NCBI RefSeq assembly: GCF_963678635.1
Contig: NC_087071.1
Location: 14,354,226-14,418,225 of the forward strand
DNA length: 64,000 bases
Source: Symsagittifera roscoffensis
Taxonomy: Eukaryota; Xenacoelomorpha; Acoela; Convolutidae
Direction: 5' to 3'
The position numbers were made by a program, and so were the translations under genes. Under the pieces are notes generated by a model, which did not search any database, was not told the DNA's origin, and was given only the letters and a program-made list of their open reading frames with translations. Positions 10,977 through 22,887 of this stretch are shown here, in pieces; within the stretch, counting starts at the first letter, position 1, and each line of letters opens with the position of its first letter.

Positions 10977-11485
10977 AACCCTCAAAAACCGCGCTTTGGA
11001 CGAAATCTCGAATCATATTATGAACTACCTAGTCACTACTCGAACAACATTGTTGTGACAGACAGTGATTTTTACTCACGGAACGCCCATGCGCTATAGC
11101 GATAACTGTGGATTGAAGTTTTAAAAGAGCACTCAAATATATCAGTCACGATAACACTGGGTCTAACTGGTTCGCTCCAGATGGTACCTTACGTGTTCCC
11201 AAATCCAATCTCGATGTGCTCGATTCTGGGCGATGGATAGTCGTAGGACTCCCTCACACCATAAATCTTATCATCAAATAATTAAAATCGACAAGGGAAA
11301 CAGGAGAACTAGAAACGGAGGACAAGAACGCCAAGAAACCTCTTTTTGACGAATTTTTGAATCATATTTTGAGCTACCGAATCACTACTCAAACATTATC
11401 ATTGTCACGGACACTGATTCATAATCACGAAACGTGAAGGTGCTATAGCGATAAATGCGGATACGATTTTTAAAACAGCTCCGGC
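10737..11485 (+). repeat. Two-copy ~370-390 bp tandem repeat at the end of pol
   Basis: Unit 1 (about 10737-11128) and unit 2 (about 11129-11485) both hold the ISHDN segment, the TAATCTTATSATC-like words and the stretch with TAGTCACTACTC or AATCACTACTC and GCTATAGCGATAA. Unit 2 is closer to copy B (44340-44700) than unit 1. Confidence 0.75.
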
Positions 11486-12249
11486 GGCCGACTTTAAGAG
11501 AGAGTACAAATGACGAGTTTTGTGAAAACCAAGGCCTGGTGTAGGAAGGATGATAGCGCTGCCCCCTGTTGCTTCACAGACACCGGTAAATCAATTGTTT
11601 TTTTTTTATAAATAAGGCCAACGATATGCAACATGTGAATCCCTGGAGTTAAGTGCTGGCTCGACTCAGGGGTTTTCTGGTTAAGACAGGAGTGACCTCG
11701 CTCTCCTTGCCGGTCTGTGATCCCAATATGGGAAAATTTACATCCCAGAGAGCTTTATGCTTTGGTGCATGTAATTTTTTTGAAAACTGATATAAAAATC
11801 TACTTGCCAATGAAGTACTGTCTGAGCCTATGCTAAAGCTATATTTAGGGATAAGAGATCTTTTATTAGGACTAAGAGTCTTCCACTAGATGTACTTTTT
11901 AAATATTAGCATTTAAATTTTGTGATAGAAATTGAGTATTAGGTTTTTGTATTCTAGTATTTTTGTGTGATCATGATTAAGTGATGGTTATTTTGTTGTG
12001 ACCTTGGCTACTCCAGGTTCGAAAGTGACAGCATCTGATCATTTTAGACTGACATAATGGGACATAATCGGCATCTTTCAGACTAAAAACAAAAAGAAAA
12101 GTTCAAATGACTGCTTTTGAAAATATGTATGATGTTTTATCGTGGAGATAGGATAGCTTTCATAATGGTTCTAAAGTGTGACTTGTCTTTTAGATCGTGA
12201 TTGATCAAAAAAAAATTATTGATACTCGAAATTAAAAGAATTGACATTG
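11486..12249 (+). other. Spacer between pol and X, copy A
   Basis: No coding region was recognised. It is colinear with the minus strand of 44330-43536 in copy B: both have GGCAGCGCTGTCATCC or its complement near the pol side, a CTCTCCTTGCCGGTCT-like stretch, and an ACTCCAGG(T/C)(T/G)CGAAAG(T/G)TGACAG-like stretch near X. This conserved spacer is the main evidence that pol and X belong to one element. It could hold signals for X expression, but none can be identified. Confidence 0.65.
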
Positions 12250-13770
12250 ATGAAAGGAATCGACACAAGAAAAGATGAAACGAATGACCTCATGGATTTC
12301 ATCTCGGCGAGTCTAGGAACGGCTCTGGCTGTTGATAGATTGTAACCTTGGAAACAAAGACCCGGAGCTGCCGACGTTCACCGTCGCACTACTCAATGCG
12401 ATGGGACGAAAAGCCCGTGGGGATCGCCTCACAGAAGTAGCATTGATGTTGGCCTTCGGCGAGCCCGGTACCGCCGAAAGAGGCCGGAATAGGCTCATGC
12501 GATGGTGACGAGGAGCGATGTCTGGTCACGACTTGGCTCTTGAGGAAGCCCCTGCCTGTCCGCTTGAACAATTAAGCACTTCTAATTCTTGGAGCGAAGA
12601 GATCGCGTCCCGGGCCCATCGCACTTGGCGGGTTCCTCAATCGCAGCTCCGCCATCCAAGAAAGTCATGGTGAACGATATGGAATTCCAGACTTCGGAAA
12701 CAATCAAAACCTTGGACAAGACGAAGAAAACAAGGCGATAGCCCAATAATGAGACGAGTGGAAAAAAGGCACTACAAGATGCTGGTAGCTTTTAAAGAAG
12801 AAGAAATCAAGCACCTTAAAGACTTATTTATGACGAAGGTCCCGGCAACAATGAACTCGGATGGGTCCAAGGACACCCAGTTCAGGACAAAGGCACAGAA
12901 GCTTTTCGTCCCCGGGGAGGCCCTAGGAATACAATACGCGATTCTTCGGACACCTACCTGCCTCCTCTTTTCAAGATACATTTTTGCACGTAGCCAGAAC
13001 GACGATGAATGAGATCAAACGGCGATGAATGAGATCAACCGGTAGACGAAGGCTGGGGAGGGTCGTCCCTTCCCAACACACTGATCGCTCTTCAAGCAAC
13101 TCAGAGCGAACATCACTTGCGATTGTGCCGGCCGGCCCGACACGTGGCGAGACCACCTTGAGATCGCGAGTGGTGGACATCAGAAAGAACCTTGCGGTTC
13201 GGGTTTTTTGCAAGTGGCTGCAGAGCACCCCTGAGGCTGCCTAAATGGCATGAGCTGGACTCCTGCCGTCAACAACCAAGCGGTTCTTTCTGAGAGTCGT
13301 CATCTGATCTTAGGGGACAGCTTTGTGAGGGATCTGATTGAGATCTTTGTGATTGGTCAGACCACTGCGCTTTCCTTTGGGGGAGCCTCCTTGGCCCAAG
13401 TGATTAAGTTGATAATGTTAGGCACTAACGAAATCTCTAGGAGTCCGGTTGACCAGAGAACAGATGGTAACCTCTGTTGGTCTGCCTTTTGAACGAATTG
13501 AAGGGAAAATATAAACCAAGGCTCTTGGTGCTGTGCAGGGTCCGATAAAACCTGGGAGTGGGAACACCGGTGGCCGATTTCATGAGCGGCAACGTGGCCT
13601 GATGGAATGAAGTGATTCGTAAACAGGTCAGGAGTAATCCAGGCGAGTTGCGACTCATGGATTTGCGTATGACTGACCATCTCGCGCTCACCAGAGATGT
13701 AATACACTTTAACTCTCTACAGAGAATGCGGTGGTTTAATTACGCCTTCTAAAGGAAGATCGAAGAGCTG
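12250..13770 (+). pseudogene. X region N-terminal part with SGNH/GDSL hydrolase-like domain, copy A
   Basis: The start at ATG 12250 is chosen because copy B has an ATG at the matching place and both continue with a (D/S)(E/D)TND segment. A charged helical part follows (about 12770-12840, FKEEEIKHLKDLF), then the SGNH-like domain: block I GDS at 13313-13321, block II with FGGAS at about 13376-13391, block III GTN at 13421-13429, block V as DVIH at 13696-13707. SGNH hydrolases are Ser esterases/lipases using these Ser, Gly, Asn and His residues. Frameshifts and stops break it. The role in the element is unknown; some CR1-type elements carry an esterase in ORF1, but that is another class. Confidence 0.7.
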
Positions 13771-13830
13771 GAAGAGGAACGCAGGACGACTGACTCCCTG
13801 GCTCGGACAAGTTCGACCGAAAGAGGCAGA

Positions 13831-16521
13831 GTGAGCAGCAATGTGCGTGAGCCACTCGCGAATCGTCTTGGACCTTTGACATCAGAAACGGGTAATGCTA
13901 CTCCCGCTGCTCCTAACTCGGACGTGAGAGAGAGGCTGGCGACTGATCCCCCTCGTCGAAGGCAGCCGGTGGAAAGTCGGCTCGGAAGACCTAACGAACA
14001 AAATCCAACAAGCTCCCAGACTTCCACGAGTGAGAGTAATTTGCCAGCCACGATTCCTGTTCCGGCGGGGAACTCATCGGCAAATCTGGCGCCTGCAGAG
14101 GCATTTGAATTGACCAGTGTGCTGCTCTGGAACAGTCCAGATCCCAGTGCATGGGACAGTACAAGGCTGACCTGTTAGTAGGTTTGAACCTGAATACGTT
14201 GGCATGTCGATCAGTTGCTAGGAGAATGATGAAAAGAAATGGCCCCACAGTGTCGGGATTGTATCGGATATCGAACGTGGACTGGTTACTGGCGGAGCAA
14301 GAACAGTTCATCTCTGTCACCCTGCTCAGATTTGTAGATCTCGATGGATTGCCTCAAGACAATACCATGGGACTCCTGAACACACGATCCCTGACGGACG
14401 GCCGTCGGATGGCCAGAGAGTTGATACCACCTCTCCGAAAGGGTTAGTTCAAGACAGAAAACAAGCCCAACAACAAACACCACAAGATGTATAGGAAATT
14501 CTCCAGACCACTGGGCCAAACGCCTGGTGAAAAATAATGAGACTATCCACAGGCGACCTCTGTGGAAGGGGATGACAGGAGGCACAAAGGGCTGAACACA
14601 CCGATGTCCGATAGCCTATTTCCTGCCGACGATCCTATTTGCTGCCGACCACATCTACACGCCGCGTTCATTGTTTTGGCCAGACACGGCGGCTCCCACG
14701 CTGGATTTGGGACAAGCAGTAGGCACGACAATAAGTGTGCAGAGAATTGTCAGCATGGATCCACAAGAGATAATAATAGCCGGCTCGAATGATCAATTAC
14801 AGAGCCGCGTTTAACCAGAGTTGATGTGGTGAAAATGGGCTTTACCTAATTTGACGTAGTTATTCACGGGCCGAACAGATCTATTGATTCAAACGCTTAT
14901 TAACCTCTCGCTCGAAACTCCCTCTGTCTGCGAAGACTTCTTCAACTCCACACAGGGAATCAAAGAGTACAGCACGACCTGTGTGGTGCTGGATGAAGTC
15001 CTGGTGTTGGAACTGTCAAAGGTCGCCAAGTTGTTTAAATTGAGACCAAACGTAAATGATGACCATGCGCTGGTGCAGCAGGTGGCGAATGACCTCTGGT
15101 TCAAGCAAGTGGACTATGAGAAGAACGCGGAGGAAAAAATGGTCAGGCGGAATCTGACGTCGTCGGAGAAATACCTCATGGCACTGGTTTTGAGGACAAA
15201 ACCAGACACTAATGCATGGCCGTATTTGTCACCGCGAAAGTGTACGCTGGCAGAAGACGCCGTCGAACATGTCCAAGCAGTGATAAAAGGGATCCACTTG
15301 TACCTGAAGAACTTACAGAACGAAAGGGATCAGGCTGGAGCCATTATGTTGCAGTTAATGCAGAATGTGAAAAACATGTCGCTGTTCAAGTTCCAACCGG
15401 CTGTTCTGGCCACGAGGGCACATGTGACAGGTCCGATGCAATCCTGGAAGGAATGGGAGTGGGATGGACGCCATCCTTCCGGTCCACCCGAGGGGCTCCA
15501 GGAACCTGATTGCGAGCTATGCTAGCTTTGTCATGAAGCTGTCGATCGGCCTTATGTTGTCACTGTATGTGACATTTGGCTCTGAAAACTTTGCAAAGGG
15601 ACCAGCCATTCTCTTCACTCAGGCACTAGCCGGACTAGCTCCTCACCCTAATCAAGATAACATATGGTCGATTGGGTGACCTGATCGTACTCCTGTGATA
15701 CCTACAGGGGCCGAGTGCAGAGTTCAATGCGAAGTTGGAAAACGCCTCACATCGAAAGATGAAGGATTGGAGAACACTTTTGATTCAATATCTCCTGCAA
15801 CAGAAAATGAAACTGACGGGAGAGGATAAGATCATAGCAGGAGCGAGTGAGTGCAGGAAAAAAGGCGACATGCCTCTTTTGACAGATCTGGCTCCGATGA
15901 TGCGGATCGATCCACTGGACAGTATTTGAGTTGACAGTTCGTCACAGTAGAGTATAGACCGGTAATGTTGCATGTGTTCCATGGTGTACAAATAAAGGCA
16001 ATAGGAATTCAGTGCTATATGTCAAACTGGTCTCAGTAGTGAATCGTTTAGTGCTGAACTGGGTGGAACAAAAGGAGCTGAGAGGACTGGCCAGCGACGA
16101 TAGGCTATATGGAGAGATAGCGGAGCCTGGATGGAAGTTGATGGACTTCAACAACAACTTCAAGTGTCGAATGGGCGGTGAAGACCTTTCACACGTCCAA
16201 TTCAACTCCATGCTCTGGAATCTGCAACCGATAGTGAAGGGTCCTGGCCGGAAGCGTACGCACACGTGAAGGAAAACCAGCAGGGGTGGCTTGCAGGACC
16301 CAGGAAATTGCCAGAACAATGCCCTCGGTACCGGCCGATAAGGAGGATGCTGCTAGGAATTACGTCTCCTGTCATCGCCCCTCCCATCGGAGCAGCTCGC
16401 GATGTGGAAGAGAGAATGCAGAAATGGAGTGAAGGAATTGAGCCATGCTTCTTCAGCTGGAGTGTTGCAGCGATGCACACATTTGACTTCAGTTTTCCTG
16501 ATGCTTGGAGTCGAAAGAAGA
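13831..16521 (+). pseudogene. X region, middle modules, copy A (unrecognised)
   Basis: After a Pro/Ser-rich linker (13831-14060) comes a module with DWLLAEQEQF and FVDLDGLPQDNTMG (14120-14420), conserved in all three copies. Next is a module whose only familiar word is IIAGSND (about 14767-14787), then a long helical part (14884-16060: VVLDEVLVLELSKVAKLF, LTSSEKYLMALVLRTKP, MGVGW, LLQQKMKLTGED) and another with HTFDFSFPDAWSRKK (about 16480-16525). No database family is recognised. Copies B (39011-41714) and C (60076-63032) are colinear, so this is real old coding sequence; A has many stops. Confidence 0.55.
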
Positions 16522-16599
16522 TCAAGGCACCACCAACTAGAAAGACCGGAGTTTCCTCCGACATATGGATCAAAGTGTTTTCACCAGCTGTAGATTGAA

Positions 16600-18283
16600 C
16601 TAGACTGAAATTGCCAGGAGAGGAGAAAGTAGTATTGATGGAAATGTCTAAAGAGTCCAGACATGACGATAGATGAGCAGGAGCCACATGATGATTAATC
16701 AGTTGAATTCCTGGTGAATGACGAAATATTTTACCATGAAAATGACCTGACTGTGCCAGCTCGGCGGGACTTAGGCATCGATGTGCGGCAGGGCGCTTCG
16801 GGACTGAGATCGAAGCCAAATGGTGCCAACAATGATGATGTGGAGGATCACTATGACGACCCCAAGAATGAAAGGAAGAGAAAACGAGCGAAACGAACTT
16901 AGGAGCAATGGAGACGGATTTGCTGGAGTACCAGTTCAGTGCATATGATGACAGTGGAGAGGTCGATGAACATCTGGTACTGATGACGCCGTCTTCATTT
17001 ATGTCTCCTACGAAAGAGGCAACAGCGATCCTGGCTCCAGCGGATCCAGTCTATCTGGCACTGGACTCTCGAAGGAGAGACGCACAGAAGTTACTTTGTG
17101 AACACCTCAAACTAGGAGAATTGATAAAACCATGAGACTATCTTTTCTTGGCACGTTGCCAGAGGAGAAATGGGAGAGATACCAGAGTTATTTAGAGCGA
17201 AAAACGGGAGTGACATGGAACCGAGTGGTCTTCATCGAGAGGACTTGCGATGTGATATACAGGTACGGGAGGCAGTCCGTAATGAGGGTGGGGTTGGATC
17301 AACCCATCATGCGTGAGGTTATAGAGAAATTGATGGGCCCCACAGATTCTGACACGGAAGACAGCGCCGATGAATACCTGATCACGAAGAGGATACCCGT
17401 TAAGGAGCCAAGAAAGGGCTGAAGAGGCCGAGAATTAGAGCCGATAGCAAAGCAGTGAATTCTAAAGTGATGAAATCAAAAAGCAAAACAGTGGTGCCGT
17501 TGTTAGCAAAGCTGGGAGGGTGAACAATGCGATCATGCGGCGCCGAGTAGGGGAGAAAAGGAGAACCTGATACCAACTATGCTTTTGGCCTGATTGATCT
17601 CAACAGCCTCGCAGTCGAGAAAAAGCGTACGAACCCTGGTACACACGAATTTTGAAATGGAAGTCATGAGCCAGCGCGGATCTGTTGGGCTTGATGACCA
17701 CTGACTACAAGCCCTCGCGAACGAACATTGCCTGAATGAAACTGGAGGGACAACTCGACGTGGTCGAATACAGTCGGATTACAATAACCGACTCAGTCCG
17801 CATGTGTGATCCCGCTGTTGGCTATGTGGAGATGCTCAAGGCAAAGAACTCAACGAAAGGGCAATTGATGGCATGGAATGAGAAGAAAGCCATACGAGAA
17901 CATTCACAGGAGTTAATCGAGGGTTCCAATTTGAAACGAAAGGAGAATGGCACTGTTATGTCATCGGAAGCAGAGGAAAATGGACTGGAACAGCTGTTAA
18001 AAATCTACTGGATGGTCGCCCTTGAGAGATAGTTCGACAAGACTATGAATGCACCTTCAACGGTAGCGGCGTATCTGGCATGCCCATGCGTAAGGACCGA
18101 GTTGCAACTACGGTTGGCATGGTGCCTGATGATAATCAGAAAGTCAGAGAACGAGGCCAGTAACGATTCAAGATCGAAGGAACAGGAGTTGGAACTCATG
18201 GAGGTCCTGCGAGTGTTGATCAGCAGAGACGACTGTGTGGTAGCGTAGGCTAAACGTAAGGATTTCCTTTGTTTTTTGAGAAC
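16600..18283 (+). pseudogene. X region, acidic/helical modules, duplication unit 1
   Basis: Encodes, in broken frames: a segment ending VNDEIFYHENDLTVPARRDLG, an acidic stretch with a KRKRAKR basic cluster (about 16880), LMTPSSFMSPTKEA, FLGTLPEEKWERYQSYLE, WNRVVFIERTCDVIYRYG, DSDTEDSADEYL, and a helical part (MKLEGQLDVVEYSRITITDS; LRLAWCLM). The basic cluster resembles a nuclear localisation signal, which is only a suggestion. No family is recognised; C has the same order at 60480-58870. Confidence 0.5.
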
Positions 18284-20060
18284 TCAAGGCACCAACAACT
18301 AGAAAGCCCGGAGTTTCCTTCGACGTATGGAACAAAGTGTATTCACCAGCTGAAGCTTGAACTAAACTGAAACGGCCAGGAGAGGAGAAAGTTGTATTGT
18401 TGGAAATGTCTAAAGAGTCCAGAGGAGGCATCTATATGACAATAGATGAGCTGGAGCCACATGATGATTAATCAGTTGAATTCCTGGTGAATGACGAAAT
18501 ATTTTACCATGCAAATGACCTGACTGAGCCAGCTCGTACGGACTTAGGCATGGATGTGCGCCAGGGCGCTTCGAGACTGAGATCGAAGCCAAATGGTGTC
18601 AACAATGATGATGTGGAGGATCAGGATGACGACCCCAAGAAGGGGAAGGAAGAAAAAACGAGCGAAACGAACTTAGGAGCAATGGAGACGGATTTGCTGC
18701 AGTACCAGTTTAGTTAAAATGATGACAGTGGAGAGATCGATGAACATCTGGTTCTGATGACGCCGTCTTCATTTATGTCTCCTACGAAAGAGGCAACAGC
18801 GATCCTGTCTCCAGCGGATCCAGTCTATCTGGCACTGGACTCTCGAAGGAGAGACGAACAGAAGCTACTTTGTGAACCCCTCAAACTGGGAGAATTGTTA
18901 AAACCATGAGACTATCTTTTCTTGGCACGTTGCCAGAGGAGAAAAGGAGAGATACCAGAGTTATTTAGAGCGAAAAACAGGAGTGACATGGAACCGAGTG
19001 GTCTTCATCGAGAGGACTTGCGATGTGATATACAGGTACGGGACGCAGTCCGTAATGAAGGTGGGGTTGGATCAACCCATCATGCGTGAGGTTATAGAGA
19101 AATTGATGGGCCCCACGGATTCTGACACGGAAGACAGCGCCGATGAATACCTGATCACAAAGAGGATACCCGTTAAGGAGCCAAGAAAGGGCTGAAAAGG
19201 CCGAGAATTAGAGCCGATAGCAAAGCAGTGAATTCTAAAGTGATGAAATCAAAAAGCAAAACAGTGGTGACGTTGTTAGCAAAGCTGGTCCGCCCAAACG
19301 AGGGTGAACAATGCGATCATGCGGCGCCGAGTAGGGGAGAAAAGGAGAACCTGATACCAACTATGCTTTTGGCCTGTTTGATCTCAACAGCCTCGCAGTC
19401 GAGAAAAAGCGTACGAACCCTAGCACACACGAATTTTGAAATGGAAGTCATGAGCCAGCGCGGATCTGTTGGGCTTAATGACTACAAGCACTCGCGAACG
19501 AACATTGCCTGAATAAAACTGGAGGGACAGCTCGACGTGGTCGAATACAGTCGGATTACCATAACCGACTCAGTCCGCATGTGTGATCCCGCTGTTGGCT
19601 ATGTGGAGATGCTTAAGGCAAAGAACTCAACGAAAGGGCAATTGATGGCATGGAATGAGAAAAAAGCCATACGAGAACATTCACAGGAGTTAAAGGAGGG
19701 TTCCAGTTTGAAACGAAAGGAGAATGGCACTGTGATGTCATCAGAAACAGAGGAAAATGGACTGGAACAGCTGTTAAAAATCTACTGGAGGTTCGCCCTT
19801 CAGAGATACTTCGACAAGACTATGAATGCACCTTCAACGGTAGCGGCGTATCTGGCATATCCATGCGTAAGGACCGAGTTGCAACTACGGTTGGCATGGT
19901 GCCTGATGGGAATCAGAAAGTCAGAGAACGAGGCCAGTAACGATTCAAGATCGAAGGAACAGGAGTTGGAACTCATGGAGGTCCTGCGAGTATTGATCAG
20001 CAGAGACAACTGTGTGGTAGCGTAGGCTAAACGTAAAGATGTCCTTTGTTTTTTGAGAAT
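18284..20060 (+). pseudogene. X region, acidic/helical modules, duplication unit 2
   Basis: Second copy of the same modules. The stretch 19537-20025 is open over 162 codons, while in unit 1 the matching frame is cut by a TAG near 18029. This unit leads directly into the single-copy C-terminal part at 20061. Confidence 0.5.
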
Positions 20061-22128
20061 CGTGGTGTATCGCATCCCCACTCCTGTGTTGGAAGAATGC
20101 ATACAAGACATTCGACAAGGAAAAAAAAATGATCGTGAGCGGACCTTCCTCAGAGTCCTGCTGGAATGGCGTATAACCCTTTCTATGAGCCTGAGAGCCC
20201 TGCCGGAATGGTGTGTAACCCTTCTATGGATGAGGACGCAAGGGATGCAAAAGTGAAAGAATTCGGGATGCTGACAGTTGAGCAGCCGAGACTAGGATTT
20301 ATCCCAAAGGAACGAGTGGTTGAGCACTCGGTTCCACAATTGAAAGTGCAGGTGAGCTTTGAATACGATTAATGAGACGTTCCTTTGAAAACCAGCTTAG
20401 TAACGATGTGCGAGCTCATGAAGCCTTCATGGTGCCCTCACCCAAATGATGGTTTGATATGGAACGTGACGGAAGACGTCGTACTAGAGTTGGATGATTA
20501 CGGGAGTGTGCATGGTTTAGCCGTAATACACCACCTGTTGGCTCTGAGAATAATGAAGCAGAATGAGGAACCACCCAAGGAATTGTCCAAGAGGATTTCT
20601 CCAAGTGATTGGATGAAGAAGGGCACCTGCCGAGCTTCCAGCTAGGAATGGAAGGAAATGTGTGTTCCCTTGCTCGAATACACTGAGTGAGCAACGTGGC
20701 CAGATAGTCAATTTGTACGGAAGATTGAGTATGTCGGGATTGCGGATTGCCACAGAGTATCGGAAGTGAACCTGATGATCGCCTTGGAATTTTACAGCAT
20801 GGTCAGCTCGATTGAGTCATTGGATCGCCTGGAGGGTGCTCATGAGCTGGTTACATCTTTGAGTGTGGAAGTGTTCCCTGGAGGGTTATAGACGGAACAG
20901 AAAAATGGAGGCTGCCGAGAAGCTCTGGAAAATGAGATGAATCTGAAAGACAGGGAAAGACATCATAGAACTACTGACTCAAAAAATCTTGCGGGATCAG
21001 GCTCCGCACCATACTGCATAGCAAATGATGATGTTAGATGCGAGGACACAAAAGGTGTTGATTGATCAACTCTTCTCAGTGCCTAAATGAGTGAAACTGG
21101 CCAGAATGTCGGAGAAGTCGCATGCTATGTTAATGATGATCATTCGGATTGTCCCGAGGAGATCTGAAGGCAAATTGTAAGACGTAGTAGGTGAAAGTTT
21201 CATGAAGTTTAGTGAGGGTAATGTGAGTGATTTCCAGAAAACAAAGGCGAGTGGAGCATCACCGAATGAATTCCCCACCATAGATGAAAAGGACGGAATG
21301 CATCAGATTATGACAGAGGTGGAATCATTGCTAGAAACTTCAGAATACTGGAACTGGAGAAAGATTCTGCTGACCCATGAGGAGTATCCTTACCACTGCC
21401 TGGCGCAGACGTTATGGTACCCCAAATAAGGGAACTTAATATTAGTGGAAGAATTGTTCTTCATGGGGTTGTCTGACCAAAACCAGCCTGTATCGATCTT
21501 GGTACTTAGTTGCATGATTGCGATGGAGTGTTTGGAAGCCAACGCGGGGACCAGCGAGCATTAAATGACAATGCCGACACCTAAACAGCTAAGCAACGTA
21601 AAATTCAACAACACTCTGGATCTTTTAAAGCCCACCTGCAAAGTCCTGAGGACACCCAAAGCCATCGAAAAGATATGGTCAAGGCAGAGGTTGATGCCTT
21701 GGTTCAGTGCCGTCATGACGTCGTGGATGTATGATCGCGCGAAGCGTCGTATGTCGAGGAACACGGACGCCTATCAAGCCTTCCAGCTGAATATAGGACC
21801 GGGAGCCTATAAGAGAGCATTATTGACAGATAGGAACGCCGTAAGTACAGCTGTGAAGCGGGTGGCTGGGATGCCTTGTACTACCGAAAATGAGATAAAA
21901 GAGTTCTCAGGATTTGACCTGGAACGGAATGTAAGTCTGTGCTTGCACAATAGCTTCTGTAGGAATCGGGAGCAAAAGGTGAACTTAGATCTTTTTTCCT
22001 GTTACAGCAGAGATTGCTGCAACAAGAAAGGTGGGGCTCGGCCAGCAACTCTGTCGACGTGCTGCAGAAAGTGCTGGAAAGTAGCCACATGGGAGAACAG
22101 GATCAAGAAACGATGGAGTAAGAATTGA
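20061..22128 (+). pseudogene. X region C-terminal part, copy A (unrecognised)
   Basis: Conserved words in order: MVCNPSMDEDARDAK (about 20207), GFIPKERVVEHSVPQLK, WCPHPNDGLIWNVTEDV (about 20430), the IHHLLALRIMKQNEEP segment, a VYELVTSLSVEVFPG-like segment, and 21565-22128 with MPTPKQLSNVKFNNTLDLLK, SRQRLMPWFSAVMTSWMYDR, GPGAYKRALLTDRNAV and FCRNREQKVNLDL. The last of these is open over 187 codons. Similar stretches occur in B (35031-37500) and C (56427-58935). No function can be assigned; no transmembrane or fusion-peptide pattern of an env protein was seen. Confidence 0.55.
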
Positions 22129-22887
22129 AGGCGAGCCGGAGCAGAAGTGGAGAGAAATGAAAAACCCAATAGTTGTGGTGCGCGAAAGCTTGGCCAAGTC
22201 AACGAAGATTGATTTTGGAAACTTTTAAACTTTTTTGAAATTGTTTATGTCTGGTCAGACTAGATTTTGAAACTGTTATGAATTGTTACAATTGTTGAAT
22301 TGCAATGGAAAACTTTAGCTTATTGTTATTTATTTATGCAGGTGAGTATACAAACCTATTTCAACCTGACTGAAGTTTTTAACCTGTGTGGGACACATCT
22401 TCACTTTGTGGCGACCTGTTGGGGTTTGGGTAAGCTCGCTCGAGGAGGGTGGGTACCTCATTAGCTTTCATAGCCATAGAGTTTCTTAACTTTGAGGGCA
22501 ACAGCATAAATGGCAACAGCATAAAGGGGCAACAGCTTATACTTTCTGAGTAACTCTAAGTATTTTTTAACTGTTGCGTGGCCGTTCCACGTACCAAACC
22601 ATTTTTTTAATCAGCAAGAGCGAAAAGAAGCCTTATGGTGAGATGACTTGAATAGTCAGAAAAAAACTTAATCTAGGAAACTTCTCATGGTGCATATTTT
22701 GTGAAAAACATAGAAGGCAGTGAAATGAAGTACGATGCCATTTATGGCACGACACACGGTGAGTTGAGGTGACGTGGATGAATTTCACTTTCTGATGCGA
22801 TTTGTAAATTGATCTTAGAACACTGGATCACCACTTGAAGATAACCCGGAGTTCAATCGGGACATTGAGGGAACTGTCATGGGAGTA
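22129..22887 (+). other. 3' untranslated region of copy A with polypurine-tract candidate
   Basis: No coding region recognised. About 22370-22887 is colinear with the minus strand of 56170-55652 before the LTR of copy C (CTGACTGAAGTTTTTAACCTGTG, GGCGACCTG, CGTGGCCGT words in both). The end, GAGGGAACTGTCATGGGAGTA, is purine-rich and ends where the LTR starts in both copies, so it is the candidate primer site for plus-strand DNA. An AGGTGAGTAT donor-like word at 22340 is partly kept in C, but splicing cannot be shown. Confidence 0.55.

Larger units (their letters stand above)
16522..20060 (+). repeat. Recent tandem duplication (1,762-bp unit) inside X
   Basis: Unit 1 is 16522-18283 and unit 2 is 18284-about 20060. 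Both start TCAAGGCACCA and end TTTGTTTTTTGAGAA. They are nearly identical, with scattered single differences and small indels, far closer than A is to B or C. Copies B and C have this part once, so the duplication arose in copy A late in its life. Confidence 0.9.

Noticed and set aside
12300-12570. Minus-strand open frames of about 60 codons in the start of X
   Set aside because: They are antisense to a plus-strand reading that matches copy B; taken as chance open frames.
13749-14051. Minus-strand open frame of 100 codons rich in Ser and Leu
   Set aside because: It is the antisense of the Pro/Ser-rich linker of X, whose sense frame matches B and C.
20061-22128. X as an env glycoprotein or as an endogenous virus capsid
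   Set aside because: No signal peptide, furin-like site, fusion peptide or membrane anchor was seen in the readable parts, and no capsid fold words are recognised.
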